A stretch of DNA of 64,000 nucleotides from Azolla pinnata (lineage: Eukaryota; Streptophyta; Polypodiopsida; Salviniales; Salviniaceae): contig JBBBWG010032974.1 of the NCBI GenBank assembly GCA_037176905.1, forward strand, positions 1 to 64,000, given 5' to 3'. This document shows, in pieces, positions 46,801 to 57,312 of the stretch; positions within the stretch are counted from its first letter, which is position 1; every line of letters starts with the position of its first letter. A program made the position numbers and the translations under genes. The notes beneath the pieces were generated by a model. That model did no database searches, was not told the origin of the DNA, and saw only the letters and a list, made by a program, of their open reading frames with translations.

Positions 46801-49800
46801 TGCACACCAGAAAAGACAATAAAGATATGGGAAAGTAGATTTACAAATTTCACTGCCCTTTAAAAGTGCATACATATATAGAATGCCACGTCTCAAGAAA
46901 GCATCATTCAAGGCAACTTTGTTGCTACACATACATGTGAAACGGACACCTCGTTCTTTGACCTTAACAAGGATTTAACGCAGCATACTTGCATTAATTT
47001 ATGTGTAGGTCTGGTTATAATGTCCATTTCTAATCTTCATGTGTCATTCTCTTCATGATAGCTTGCATAATAAAACATTCCTTCTTTAAATGGTACCTTG
47101 AACAGAAGTTCTCATTCTTGCATCACAAATGTGAAGACATCATGTGTGATCATGTGATGAAATTCTATGTCCCAATAAAACCAAAGATGGAATCTTTAAC
47201 ATTACGAATCACAGAGTAGAAGCTCACTTTCTCCAAAAGATCTCCTATATGAACTCCACTTCGCCAAGAAGATTGTTGCGACAGTAAGGCCCTCTGCAAT
47301 CACCAAGAAGAATGAATCCTAGGTTCTTTGAAATGCTTTTATCATATCTGAAACAAAGCGTCACTATTATCTTTTTACCAATGGAAGATTGATATCACTT
47401 GAGAGTGGCTAAGATGTAAGGACAAAATTGGACAGAGGACATTTCCACTCTCTCAAAGCCAAAATTCTATTATATAATAGTTGCTCTGAATGTATATGAG
47501 AAGGCAAAACATACCTGATCCATCACAGTAGCAATTGCCAGCAATTGAGCTATCTTTCTTCCTTGTGATTGTTGTTCTTCTGAAAAGTAACTAGCTATCT
47601 TAGATGAGCGCTCTACATTGTTATTCACTCCATCATTCCCTCCTGCTTCTGCATGCTGCTGTATGCGTAAGGTTCCTTGGCGAGGGGGCCATTCTGGTCG
47701 TAAAGCTTTAACTTTTCCATGTTTTGAGATCTCCTGGGGCCTTGGAGAAATTAGCTCCGCCACCAACATACCAACCAAAAAGAAATCCTTCACCATTGGT
47801 AAAACCAATGCATGGAGGTTTGGGATCTCTACAACCTTCAATTTAAACGAAGCAATTGTCAGTTGATTGAGCTACACATTCCTGGCTTTGTTTTACAGCA
47901 AACATCCATAACTGTCTACCTCTCTTTCCAATAATGCTGTTTCCGCAGATTGTAAGACACCAGAACTGTCATAGTTACCGAGTATAACTATATTTGCATC
48001 GCACTCTTGGAACATCCACACAGGATGAGCTGCCACTCTCCTGAACTCTATCCCTGCTTTACCATAGCTTTGAGCAGGCCGTATATAGACCTGAAAAAAT
48101 ACACTATAGTTATGCAGAAATTACTAGGAAAACAGATCAGTTGAGATTGGAGGACTATAAAATGTCCAAGCTTTCTATTGCTTTCCGAGACACTCCTGAG
48201 TTGTAACTTGGAGCAATTCATAATACCCTTTGTTTAATCAATTTCGGAGTTTTTCCCTCTTTTTCCAATATAAATGAGGGACCAATTACTCACTGTGAAC
48301 TTTGCATTTGCCCCCATCAAACTGTCACATACAGAGAGCTGCTGTTGACAAAGCTCTAGAAAGTCTTCACTAGGGCCAGAAAACAACTCTTTTGTCTCTG
48401 GATCTCTCCTGAAAGATAAGTTTACTGTAGAGGAGGCTACACTATTGATCGCTCCTGTGATAGCATAAGCTGAAGATGGAAATTTCTCAATACCATTTAC
48501 TTCCCTTAGAGATGGCTGAGGTGAAACCCATGCAGATACAACATGATAGCATTTCTTCTTAAAGGATGGACCTGTGTACAGAAGATAAATACAGTTCACA
48601 TACCAAAAATTAAATGAAATTCCATGAAATTCCAAAGGAGACCACAAAACCATTAAATGGATGGGCCAACAGATCCTATTAAAAAATTCCTAATTTAATA
48701 GGTGATGTGAGGAAAGGATAAAAACACCTGACATTCATAGAACCATATCGTGAGGAAAATATTAAGATGACCAAATTAGGGATTGAAAATACAATTCACA
48801 AGAAAAACCATGAAAGCATGACCGTGTAGAGCAGAAGCTTCGTGAAAATAAAAAGTGAGCATGGCCCTTTTATGAAAAATTTAAGAGGACGATGATGTAC
48901 AGGATGGAGGATACAGATACCCAACAAAAGTGCAATAAATGATCCCATAAGCCGGCAAGTTCAAAACAAAGGAAGAATAATGTGGCTACAGAATCCCACA
49001 TTGAAGGAAACTCGAGTTTATTCTGAGAGGAAAATGCAAAAGAATGATGAAATTTCAAGACTTCCCTTTTTCCCCCATTGCTTTAAAGTAACCAAGACCA
49101 ACAAAGCATGAAATGAAGGATCCAACCTATTACCAATAGCAAAACAGAGAAGCACAATATAAGGATAAAATGAAGATGATGAATATATAGGGATGGGCAT
49201 ATATTGCACACATACAGAGGGGAAGAACATAAAATGCCTACTCGTCAGGGAGCTCGAGGAAAACAATGAAGGAAATCATGCAAATACGGCAGCCCACATG
49301 GTAAGAAAATCTCCAGAAACTGTCTATCTGGACAAGCATTTGCAAAGAAGAAAGTTATTCAAGGCTTATGATAAAACATGCAACAAAGAACAAGATTTTG
49401 AGGGTAAAGAGAGCCATATCAGGATCAAGATAATACAAAGACGATATATAGATCGTGGTTCCAAGTACAACGCTACAAATTTTTAATACTCTTTGGCAGG
49501 ATTTTAAGAAGAAAATGTGAGGACCTTAGTCTTTACATTTTCTTCTTAAAATCCTGCCAAAGAGTGTTACAAATTTGCGTCGTACCACAGGAAATCTCCA
49601 TGTGAGAAGGAAATTCTATTTTCAAACAAACAAAGCCGCAGCAAAGAACTCACGTTGTGATTGGCTTCGTGTGGCAAAGGGAACTGGGGTGAAGACGCGG
49701 AAGGAGATTGTCTGCCCTTTCTGATTAAAACGCAAGGCAGCAAAATGCGGAGAGCGTGAAGAAGGAAGACATTGGCACGCAGCTGGACGCGACACGGACG

Positions 49801-49804
49801 CCAT
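43823..49804 (-). CDS. CSK: Chloroplast sensor kinase
   Basis: Plastid two-component-type sensor, descendant of cyanobacterial Hik2, linking plastoquinone redox state to plastid transcription. Ten exons: 49804-49654, 48571-48294, 48090-47920, 47835-47515, 47293-47228, 46508-46440, 46339-46247, 45270-45032, 44944-44665, 44065-43823; 636 aa against about 611 in Arabidopsis. A transit peptide is encoded by exon 1. A GAF-like sensor follows (FTVYIRPAQSYGKAGIEFRRV to LVLPMVKDFFLVGMLVAEL). The dimerisation helix has LEKVRGPLAAIRTLGKML, where Glu328 occupies the phospho-acceptor His position, then a degenerate ATPase domain with LQQAFSNLLEG, VVIDNNGLDL, FTMARDILEQYGG and GMGGTRLEVWLP. The intron after LSLM appears to be GC-AG (ATG|GCAAGT at 44665/44664). 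The exon 4 acceptor (47836) was chosen by length alignment with relatives. Start is MASVSRP. Confidence 0.94.
46684..46757. repeat. Exact 37-bp tandem duplication in CSK intron 5
   Basis: GCACACACAATAAAGAGATG followed by TAAAATTAAATTTATAA is present twice in direct succession with no difference seen. This suggests recent slippage or repair duplication. Confidence 0.95.
49488..49565. repeat. Perfect 31-bp inverted repeat (foldback) in CSK intron 1
   Basis: Arms 49488-49518 (from ACTCTTTGGCAGGATTTTAA to GAAAATGT) and 49535-49565 are exact reverse complements around a 16-base loop. Beyond the perfect core, pairing continues imperfectly: TACAACGCTACAAATTT on the left and AAATTTGCGTCGTACCAC on the right are recognisable as inverse relatives, so the stem could reach 50-60 bp. 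It lies in intron 1 of CSK, about 90 bp from the exon 1 donor. It may be a small MITE or a hairpin precursor of small RNA. Confidence 0.93.
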
Positions 49805-50073
49805 CAGCAGTGGGATGTTGACGGCATCATCAACTGTTCTAGAAGGGAAGGGCAGTGTGCGAACAGCATGAAGTCGATAGCAGGCTCGGCGATTGAACCA
49901 CCATGGGCTTCCTCTTCTTCCGCTGCTGCTGATGTTCCCACGGATTGATGCAACCCAGCGCCATCCCTTAAAGCTTCCGAATCTTGCTCGTTTTCGCTCT
50001 CCTTTCCGCTGTGCTACTTCTGCAAAATCGATTCCACCGCCGCCTCTCGCTTTCTCGTTGCGCTGATTCCTGA

Positions 50074-50089
50074 CAGGTATATATACCTG
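50074..50089. promoter_or_regulatory. Palindromic TATA candidate upstream of CSK
   Basis: CAGGTATATATACCTG is a perfect 16-bp palindrome with a TATATATA core, about 270 bp upstream of the CSK start codon. By symmetry it could act in either direction. Function is inferred from position only. Confidence 0.35.
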
Positions 50090-50179
50090 CGCGCTTGTTT
50101 CTTCTGCTACTGCTGCTGCCCCGATCGAGCTGCTTCGCTCACTCTATCTTATTCAACACTGTTTCTGCTTCTGTGCGCC

Positions 50180-50181
<2 letters not shown>

Positions 50182-50240
<59 letters not shown>
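50182..50240. repeat. (CT)n microsatellite
   Basis: About 29 uninterrupted CT units, on the CSK strand (GA)n. It sits between the TATA-like palindrome and the G-box cluster, and similar GAGA/CT tracts are common in plant promoters. Confidence 0.95.
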
Positions 50241-50242
<2 letters not shown>

Positions 50243-50252
50243 GGGAGAACGG

Positions 50253-50377
50253 CTACGTGGCGGCTTCTCATTCGTTGAGCGGCCACCACGTGGCGGACCA
50301 GGAGCCCGCCACGTGGCAGGTGGCTCCAGCCGCGACGCCATGTGGCAGATTCTGATTGGCCGCAGCCGCCACGTGTC
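50253..50377. promoter_or_regulatory. Cluster of G-box/ABRE-like ACGTG motifs
   Basis: Within 125 bp there are TACGTGGC (about 50254), CACGTGGC (50287), CACGTGGC (50310), CATGTGGC (50339) and CACGTGTC (50370), with an inverted CCAAT (ATTGG) at about 50355. Such cores are bound by bZIP factors (ABF, GBF, HY5) and bHLH factors (PIF). The cluster lies between the divergent CSK and DUF2996 genes, about 450-570 bp from the CSK ATG and 1.3 kb from the DUF2996 ATG. GC content is locally high. Confidence 0.65.
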
Positions 50378-50429
50378 AGGCTCCCATTCGCGGGCACGGT
50401 CGCTCCGGTCACGGGCCCGAGAGCTCTCA

Positions 50430-51652
50430 TTTGGCCGGCGTAGACTCTCTTATTTCGGCCCGAACTTTAGAGGAGCAGATCCCTTCCGCCATCTCTCGAT
50501 CTTCGAGCGCCCAATTCTTCGAAGAAGCCGAAGCTCGCAGGATCCCCATCCCATCCCCAAAGCAGTGCAGAGTTGCGCGTTTCTCTCCCTTTCCGGGAAT
50601 CCGTAGGTCTCTCCGCATTTCGTATCGATCGAGAATCGTAAAGCTCGTGTCCTGCATGCATGCATCGCTTTGGAAGCCCACTGAAACCATATGCATGCCA
50701 GATGCAAGCATTTGATGATTGCAAATATTTGATGGTGGGTAAGGTAGCATATATCTATATATTTTGTAGTGGTTCAACGAGTTCAGCATCCCGGAATGTC
50801 TTCTCACTGGCAGAAAATGTTCGGTTAGTGAATCCATGGTTCCTTTCGATTGTTCCCGAGGTTAGCGGAATGCCTACCATTACCAGATTATGTTAATCGC
50901 TTTCATTAAGACTTAACTTAACGACCTTGCTTTCCGTAACCAGACCAATAATGAGAATGTGTATACATGTGTGGATATGGATGCATGCATGTACTGTGAA
51001 TGTATGGTTCTCATAGCCACTCTGAACGGGAACATTTTGGGAACATGAACATGAACGAATGTTTCAAAATTTTTTAATCAAAATTAGTCCCTTGTAACAG
51101 GTATTATCACGTGACAATTGAAAAGAAAAAAAGGGGATGCATAAAATTTAACTTATGACGAAAAAATGTGTTTAGCTAGTTCTTTTTCAGGTCTAAACAG
51201 TTAAAGAACATAAGATAATAATAGAAGCCGATGAACAATCAAAAACAAGTTTTCAATCGTTTCGATTCTGCAACCTAAAAGCCGATAGTTTGCAACGATT
51301 TGTTTCGTGCGTGGTCCGTTTTTCTTTATTACAGTGCGACATTAGGAGGATCACGAGGATTATTGTCAGATGATACATACGGCACCTAGATTACAATGCC
51401 ATTCATAAACAAAAGTTGATTTTTATGCGTATAAGTACACATCGGCCATGGGGAACATGATGCATGTGCATGTATGTACGTATATATGTACGTATGTATT
51501 TATGTACGTACGTATGTACATACGTATGTGTGTGTGTAAGTGCACATACATATACGCGCTCGCATCATGGCCATGCATGGCATGGATGCATTCATGGCCA
51601 TACACCACAACGCCTTAGCTCCAGCTCCGCCGCGTTTCTGCAGGGATCTTCC
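50430..51652 (+). other. Region between the G-box cluster and the DUF2996 gene
   Basis: GC-rich up to about 50640, possibly a transcribed leader; a frame at 50356-50715 has no recognised domain. After that it is AT-rich with no features until a TGTA/TACG tetranucleotide tract at about 51461-51560 and CATGGC units up to the start codon. Exons of the DUF2996 5' UTR may lie here but cannot be placed. Confidence 0.4.
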
Positions 51653-53894
51653 ATGGCTTCCGCTTCTTCTGCGCCTTCCTCCTCTTGCTGCTTCGCATCT
51701 CGACCGAATTCTTCGCCCTCCGCGCTCCTCGCCCATGCCCATGCCCATGCCCACCCCTTGATCCCGCCTTCTGTTCCTGCAGGGCCAAAGCTCACAGCGA
51801 AGAAGAGCCGAAGCATAAACCCTACCTTCTCGTCGCTGGGTCGTGGATTCCTCCCGGTTTCCGCTTCTGCCGCCTCGGACCAAGACGCTGCCTCCGCCAC
51901 TACTACCACCGCCGCCGCCACCACCACCACCACTTCCACCGGTGAGACATCTCTTTTTTCTCTTCAAAAGCAGAGTATTTAGCTAAACACAAACCGTCCA
52001 TTTTCAAGTGGGTTGCTTCATGGTCCCTGCATTTCTGAGTATGGTTGCGAGCACCCATGTTTTGGCCACAACTAAGATCCCACTGTGGCCCTTCAATACA
52101 TCCACAGTGAATACCAGATAGAATGTGTGCATGTATATATTGCTATACATGCATGAATGAATGTGTCAAAGAGTGTATGAATTACCATGTATGTATGTAT
52201 GTATTCGCGATGCAATCGTGAATGCTTGAGCGCAGCATCGTTTTCAGTATGTAATGATCTCACCATGGTTTTCTCTGTATGGTTAGTATGCTTATCGTGT
52301 CATCCAGCGTGTTTAGATGCTATTATTGTCTGATTGCTTTAAGTTTAGTCAGCTCAGGAGATCCTTGTTTCTTATCTGATATTTGTTGTCTGTGGGTTTC
52401 CTTGTCTTCCTGTGGGGTTTTTCCACACGTGAAACAATATTTTATGACACGATCTCATATTTTTAGAGATATGCTTACATTTCAGCCGCATTGAGGATGT
52501 GATTACTTGCGCAAGCTGCATGGATATCTGTATACATTTTCATGACGTTCCTTCAAATAAAAGTTGCTTTCGCTTTGTATGCATATGTATCCATAGGCAG
52601 ACAGACAAACAGATAGAGGTGTGTGTATGTGTGTATAATAATGTGTAAAGCCAATAGAAAGTGTGGAAATGAAGGTTTTTACAGCATCCAAATACAAATG
52701 AAGTGCATCTGAATCTCACTACAGATCATTTCTAGGATCTGATAATGCTTTCATTTGTTTAACAAATGCCCAAGGGAGAGAAATGGTCATTGTGATGGGA
52801 AATGTGACGGCATGTGCAACAGTGGCTGTTACAGGAGGTTGTTTTCATATGGAAGGGTGAGGTCCTACTCACCAGAGACTTCCTTGGATAGGACAGTAAA
52901 GATCCTCTACTCTAAAGGGAGTGATGTTGCTTTTCATGCCAAACAGGCAAGCTCTATTGCTTTGCTTCCCTACCCTAAATGTAGATTCGATACTTGAGTT
53001 GGATGCATCTACCTACATGAGGCTACTGGTGTGCACATAGTAGGGCATTCTCTGGTAGAAGTTCAAATTGCAGATGATGATCCTCGCCTCTTATAATGGA
53101 AGGAAACATGGCCAAAATGCAAAAAAGATGATTATGAATGTGTTCGATCGGATGCTAAATTGGGATTGTGCAAAATAACCCATATGTATGTGTGCTGTCA
53201 GATGATGCAACCAATCCAAGCTCATCAAAAACCAAAGCAGCTGTAGTCGCTGATGCTCCTGCACCTAAGCCGGCTGCAAAGGCAGCTCCTGCAAAGCCAG
53301 CAGTTCCAAAGGCTGTGAATAAGACCTTGCCGGAGATAATGAACGAAGATGTTATCCCCAAACTAAAAGGCACCCTTGAGAAAGAAGAAGATATATCAGA
53401 TGTTAACATTCTTTTCCGAGAAAATCAGGCATCTACCTAGCTCTAATATCTGTCCATAATATGTTCTAAATCTTCTGTACAGTGATTTTACCCAGATAAC
53501 CCCCTCAAGTCTTTATCCTGTTTGCAATAGTTGGAAGGGAGCTTTGTGAAGAATGAGGTCACTTATGCATTCTGGGCGTTCTTCCCCGATGGCAAACTCG
53601 AAGGTATCTCCGATATTTTCTCTAGTATTAAATCGAGATATACTTATACCTACATATTGTCTCTGTGATACTTGTACATATACCTATATGCATGTGTGCA
53701 AATGAAACTAGGAGAAACACAACTGGATTTCTACTGTTATATCAGGATCACGAGGTTTCTCCCTCTCATCACATGGAGCACCACCGAGCACTGTGGAGCC
53801 ATTCCTTATCGATGAGAAGAAGATTAATGCAGATTTGGTGATATTCTGGATCACCAAAAGGCTGTTTGCCCAAAAGTTTTTGTCGAGAAACTAA
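51653..53894 (+). CDS. Plastid DUF2996-family protein
   Basis: Plant member of a family shared with cyanobacteria; function not known to me. Four exons: 51653-51941, 53202-53428, 53531-53603, 53746-53894; 245 aa. Residues 1 to about 75 are a Ser/Ala-rich plastid transit peptide (MASASSAPSSSCCFASR). An Ala/Lys/Pro linker (APAPKPAAKAAPAKPAVPKA) recalls cyanobacterial homologues. The core reads LPEIMNEDVIPKLKGTL, DVNILFRENQLEGSFVK, YAFWAFFPDGKL, GFSLSSHGAPPSTVEPFLID, and ends VIFWITKRLFAQKFLSRN. The second intron seems to use a GC donor (CAG|GCATCT at 53428/53429), since no GT donor preserves the frame and the alignment. Intron 1 is about 1.26 kb. Family identity is from memory of the conserved PSTVEPFLID block. 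Confidence 0.82.
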
Positions 53895-55256
53895 CCATGG
53901 ATGGCTCCTCCAGCTCTTCTACTGGTTACACCCTAAATTGTATCTTCCTTGTAAAACTTTTCTTTGTATATTCCATTATCAATATATAATAGACGTGGGT
54001 TTTGATCGTGAACCAACCATGGTCATCTTCCCATTGTCGATTCGTCGCAGTAAACCTTGACATTGGGCATAGCAATATGTGATGCTAGTGTTTGTTTTTT
54101 GTTTTAAATTCCTCTAACTGGGGAGGTATACCTACAAGCATCAACATATATTAGAGCCCCCCCACCCATTTCTTGGTATTCAGATGTCTCTTCTATATTG
54201 GCGTAGCTCACAATCGAAGAATATTATGTTCAGCTGTTCTGTGTTTTCTTGCGATCATTTATTTCCCTGCAATGTGAGAGTTGGAGATGTTTGTGAATAC
54301 TCTATTGGAGTGCTAGCAGTGTTAAAGTGCTTTTTCCCTTGCAACATTAGCAACAAGTGCTAAATGCAACAATGATGATCCAATTAACAATAAGATAAAA
54401 CCAAGGAATATGTAAGGTTTGTTAAGGTCATTGATGATCCATAGTATGTAGCTTGGATGTCCTGTAAGCAATGGATTTTAACAAAGCGGTTCTGACATTG
54501 CCAATAAAAAAACTACCCACATCTCTTGTCCACAAAGGATGATAACTTTTAAGCACGATTACAGGCATGTTCAAACGAAGTTGCAGGTATTGTCATCTTC
54601 TTTTGCATTACTGGAGGACATGGCTTTGCCTCCCAAGGGGTTCGATGGATAATTCTTCAGCAAGCATTGAAATGCAGCCATAGAAATGACTGGCAATCCA
54701 TCAATAGCCACCCTATTGAAAGCCTTGATCCATGTGGATTAGACCCCATTTGGGCTCAGAAGAAGAAACAGCTCCGATTCAAGTTGATTTCATTTAGCCA
54801 GTAGTATATGCTTCAGCAACCATAGAAATGCACCCAATAAGTAAATGCGCCACCGATGGAAATCATCTATCTTCACAGAAGCAGCCCATCACGAGCTGCC
54901 ATGTCGAAGAATCTTTGATACAGATAGATAAGCCCCATTAGGGCTCAGAGAGAGGAAGATGCAAGTAGGAAGAAGAAGAAGAAGAAGAAGAAGAAGAGCT
55001 TTCTCCCTGGTTCAACGCTAAGCCCGCTCGGGGACTTCTTCAAAGAGAAGAAGCCCAACATCTCCAAGCCACCAGATTGAATGAATGCATCGGTCCCCTC
55101 CCTTAGTTTTTAAATCGATTGCATCCAGACAAAGCTTTCTTCACATAGAACATCAAGCGGGGCATGCTGCGAGCTTTGATTTCAATTGCTGGAAGAGAAT
55201 CACAGCCAGGAAGGAGGAGATTGAGAAGAAGAGCAGTAGATCAAAGGCTGGATGAT
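53895..55256. other. Intergenic with a diverged internal duplication
   Basis: After the DUF2996 3' UTR, two related segments of about 170-180 bp are visible: about 54648-54775 and 54803-54960 share CTTCAGCAA-CAT-GAAATGCA, GATCCATG/GATACAGAT and CCCATTWGGGCTCAGA. A (GAA)n run lies at about 54970-54995. No gene is seen. Confidence 0.5.
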
Positions 55257-55547
55257 GATTACCGACTGATTTAGGGAATGATTTGGAAAACCCAATGAAA
55301 TACTGACTGATTTAGGTAGGGAATGATCATGAAGATCCAATGATTACCGACTGATTTAGGGAATGATGTGGAAAACCCAATGAAATACTGACTGATTTAG
55401 GTAGGGAATGATCTTGAAGATCCAATGACTACCGACTGATTTAGGGAATGATTTGGAAAACCCAATCATATACTGACCGATTTAGGTAGGGAATGATCTT
55501 GAAGATCCAATGATTACAGACTGATTTAGGTAATGATTTTGAAGACC
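55257..55547. repeat. 85-bp minisatellite, about 3.4 copies
   Basis: Units start GATTACCGACTGATTTAGGG at 55257, 55342 and 55427 (GACT variant), and partially at 55512. Each unit is itself two related halves: TGATTTAGGGAATGATTTGG and TGATTTAGGTAGGGAATGAT. It is a higher-order repeat built from a half-unit of about 42 bp. Confidence 0.93.
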
Positions 55548-55874
55548 CACTCCTCGGAGAGGAGCAAGGGCCTTGCCAAAAATTCTCCGAGGCCCTTGCG
55601 GGCCAGGGAGGGGGGTTGGAAATAGTTTTCAACCAGCAATTGACGCGTCTCGGGAAGCCCTCACTAACTGCGTCATTGCCCCAAGCGCAAAGATGAAGAA
55701 GTAAGGAGGAGCTCCTGGCGTTTTTATAGCCCCTTCTTCCTGTGACGTCTCCATGTGGGACGCAACATTTTGTTCTTCTTTCTCATCATTCTCCTCCGGC
55801 TCTAGCTGTGGAGGATTCATCCTTTTGCAGATTCTTGTATACGAATCTCTGCTAAAAGCACATGCATATTTTTT

Positions 55875-56290
55875 TGTATAGATGCATGATGTAGACAGAT
55901 CTTGTATAGACAGATACATAATGTAGACAGAGTTTGTATAGAATGGATACATAATGTATACAGAGTTTGTGTAGATGCATGATGTAGACAGATTTTGTAT
56001 AGATAAATACATAATGTAGACAGTGTTTGTATAGATAAATACATAATGTAGACAGAGTTTGTATAGATAAATACATAATGTAGACAGTGTTTGTACAGAT
56101 AAATACATAATGTAGACAAAGTTTGTATGGATAAATACATCATGTATACAAATTTTGTGTTAGATGGATATAATGTACACCAATTTTTGTATGGATAGAT
56201 GATGTGTACAAATTTTGTGTCGATAAACAATGTATAGATCGACAATGTACATGGATTTTGTATCAATAGATCATGTACACAAACTCTGCT
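55875..56290. repeat. 32-bp minisatellite, about 12 copies
   Basis: Core unit GTAGACAGTGTTTGTATAGA followed by TAAATACATAAT. The central copies (about 55985-56130) are very similar, while the outer ones decay and lose length. Because 32 is not a multiple of three, several frames stay open on the minus strand and give Tyr/Leu/Cys-rich pseudo-proteins. Confidence 0.92.
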
Positions 56291-57312
56291 AAATAATATT
56301 GAATAGTGCCTTGCTCCTAGAGGCACACAATTTCTTTGCTGGCTAAAACCAAATGGCTTCATTCAGGCTCCATCCGACTGATCCAACCCTAATCTCGTCG
56401 AATGGGAGCAACCATCGTAGCTGAAGAAACTTGAATTGAACCGAACCCATTACAATCAAAGAAAGTCGAATCGAGCCGAACCCATCACACCCGAGGAAAC
56501 TCGAATCGAACCGAAGAAGGAAACTGTTTGAACGTATCTGTTTCCCAGGCTTCTATTTGTGCCAGCAGCCACCCTCACCGATAAACCCCGCTCCTCTCTA
56601 ATATATGTTCAACAACGCCAGAGTTGCTCGATGCGAAACAATCTCTCCACAAAAACACCGAGCACCGACTCACAAAGCTGTTGCTTTGATCGGCCTACTA
56701 GGAACACTCCCAGCACCGGGGTTAAGAAGCATTTTCAATGCTCTTTTTCCTTTCGCGACGGAGCCGAAACTTCTCGTTCAGCTCCGCAAATTCATTGCCC
56801 CCACCAGCGTTTTCGCTGTTTTACATGGCCCCACGATTCTCGCTCCGAGTTGTAAAAAACCATGTCATTGCCAGATATATCGATATGCTTTCTGCTCGAT
56901 CCTCGGTGCGAGCTAGCGGGGAAGATGTCCATGGAATATTTTGCAATGAGATTCTCACATCCGAGAATCTGTCCATATTCGAGTAATCTGATGACACATT
57001 GGCCGGTCCGAGCAGAAAGGCATGGTGGGCGATTTCATGGTGCCCATCAAGGAACAAAATCACAGAAAAAAGTGGAAAGAAAAAGGCCAGCTTTACCCAA
57101 GAACAAGAACATTTGCTCGCTTGATCCCCCCTTTTCTTCCTGCAGATCACCAGCAGGAAGCAGGAGGGAGAGAGAGGAGGAGGAGGAGGTGGAGGGCTTG
57201 TCTCTTCAAAAGGTATGGCTTTCTTCTTGCTTTTTTTCTCCTTCTTCTGAGTGTTTATGGCTACATGGCCTCCGCGCGATTGTATTGCCAGGTAAGAGGA
57301 AGACCAGAGGCC
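56291..57312 (+). other. Upstream region of SGPP
   Basis: Starts with three copies of a unit of about 37 bp at about 56424-56517 (GAAACTCGAATCGAACCGAA-like). Then comes single-copy sequence with frames that lack known domains (56559-57010). Purine-rich sequence at 57150-57200 and a donor-like AAAAGGTATGG near 57210 suggest a 5' UTR exon and intron of SGPP. The reading frame is open upstream of the chosen ATG, so a longer N-terminus (Met at 57262) remains possible. Confidence 0.4.

Noticed and set aside
47836-47872. Earlier acceptor for CSK exon 4 that would add LNQLTIASFKLK
   Set aside because: It keeps the frame but inserts 12 residues absent from the remembered family alignment; the acceptor before GTTGTAGAG matches length exactly. 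Transcript data could reverse this.
55629-56362. Minus frames of 159 and 181 codons with Tyr/Leu/Cys repeats
   Set aside because: Translation of the 32-bp minisatellite; no start context and no family.
56559-57010. Frames of 82-103 codons upstream of SGPP
   Set aside because: Mutually overlapping in different frames, with no domain; probably promoter or 5' UTR.
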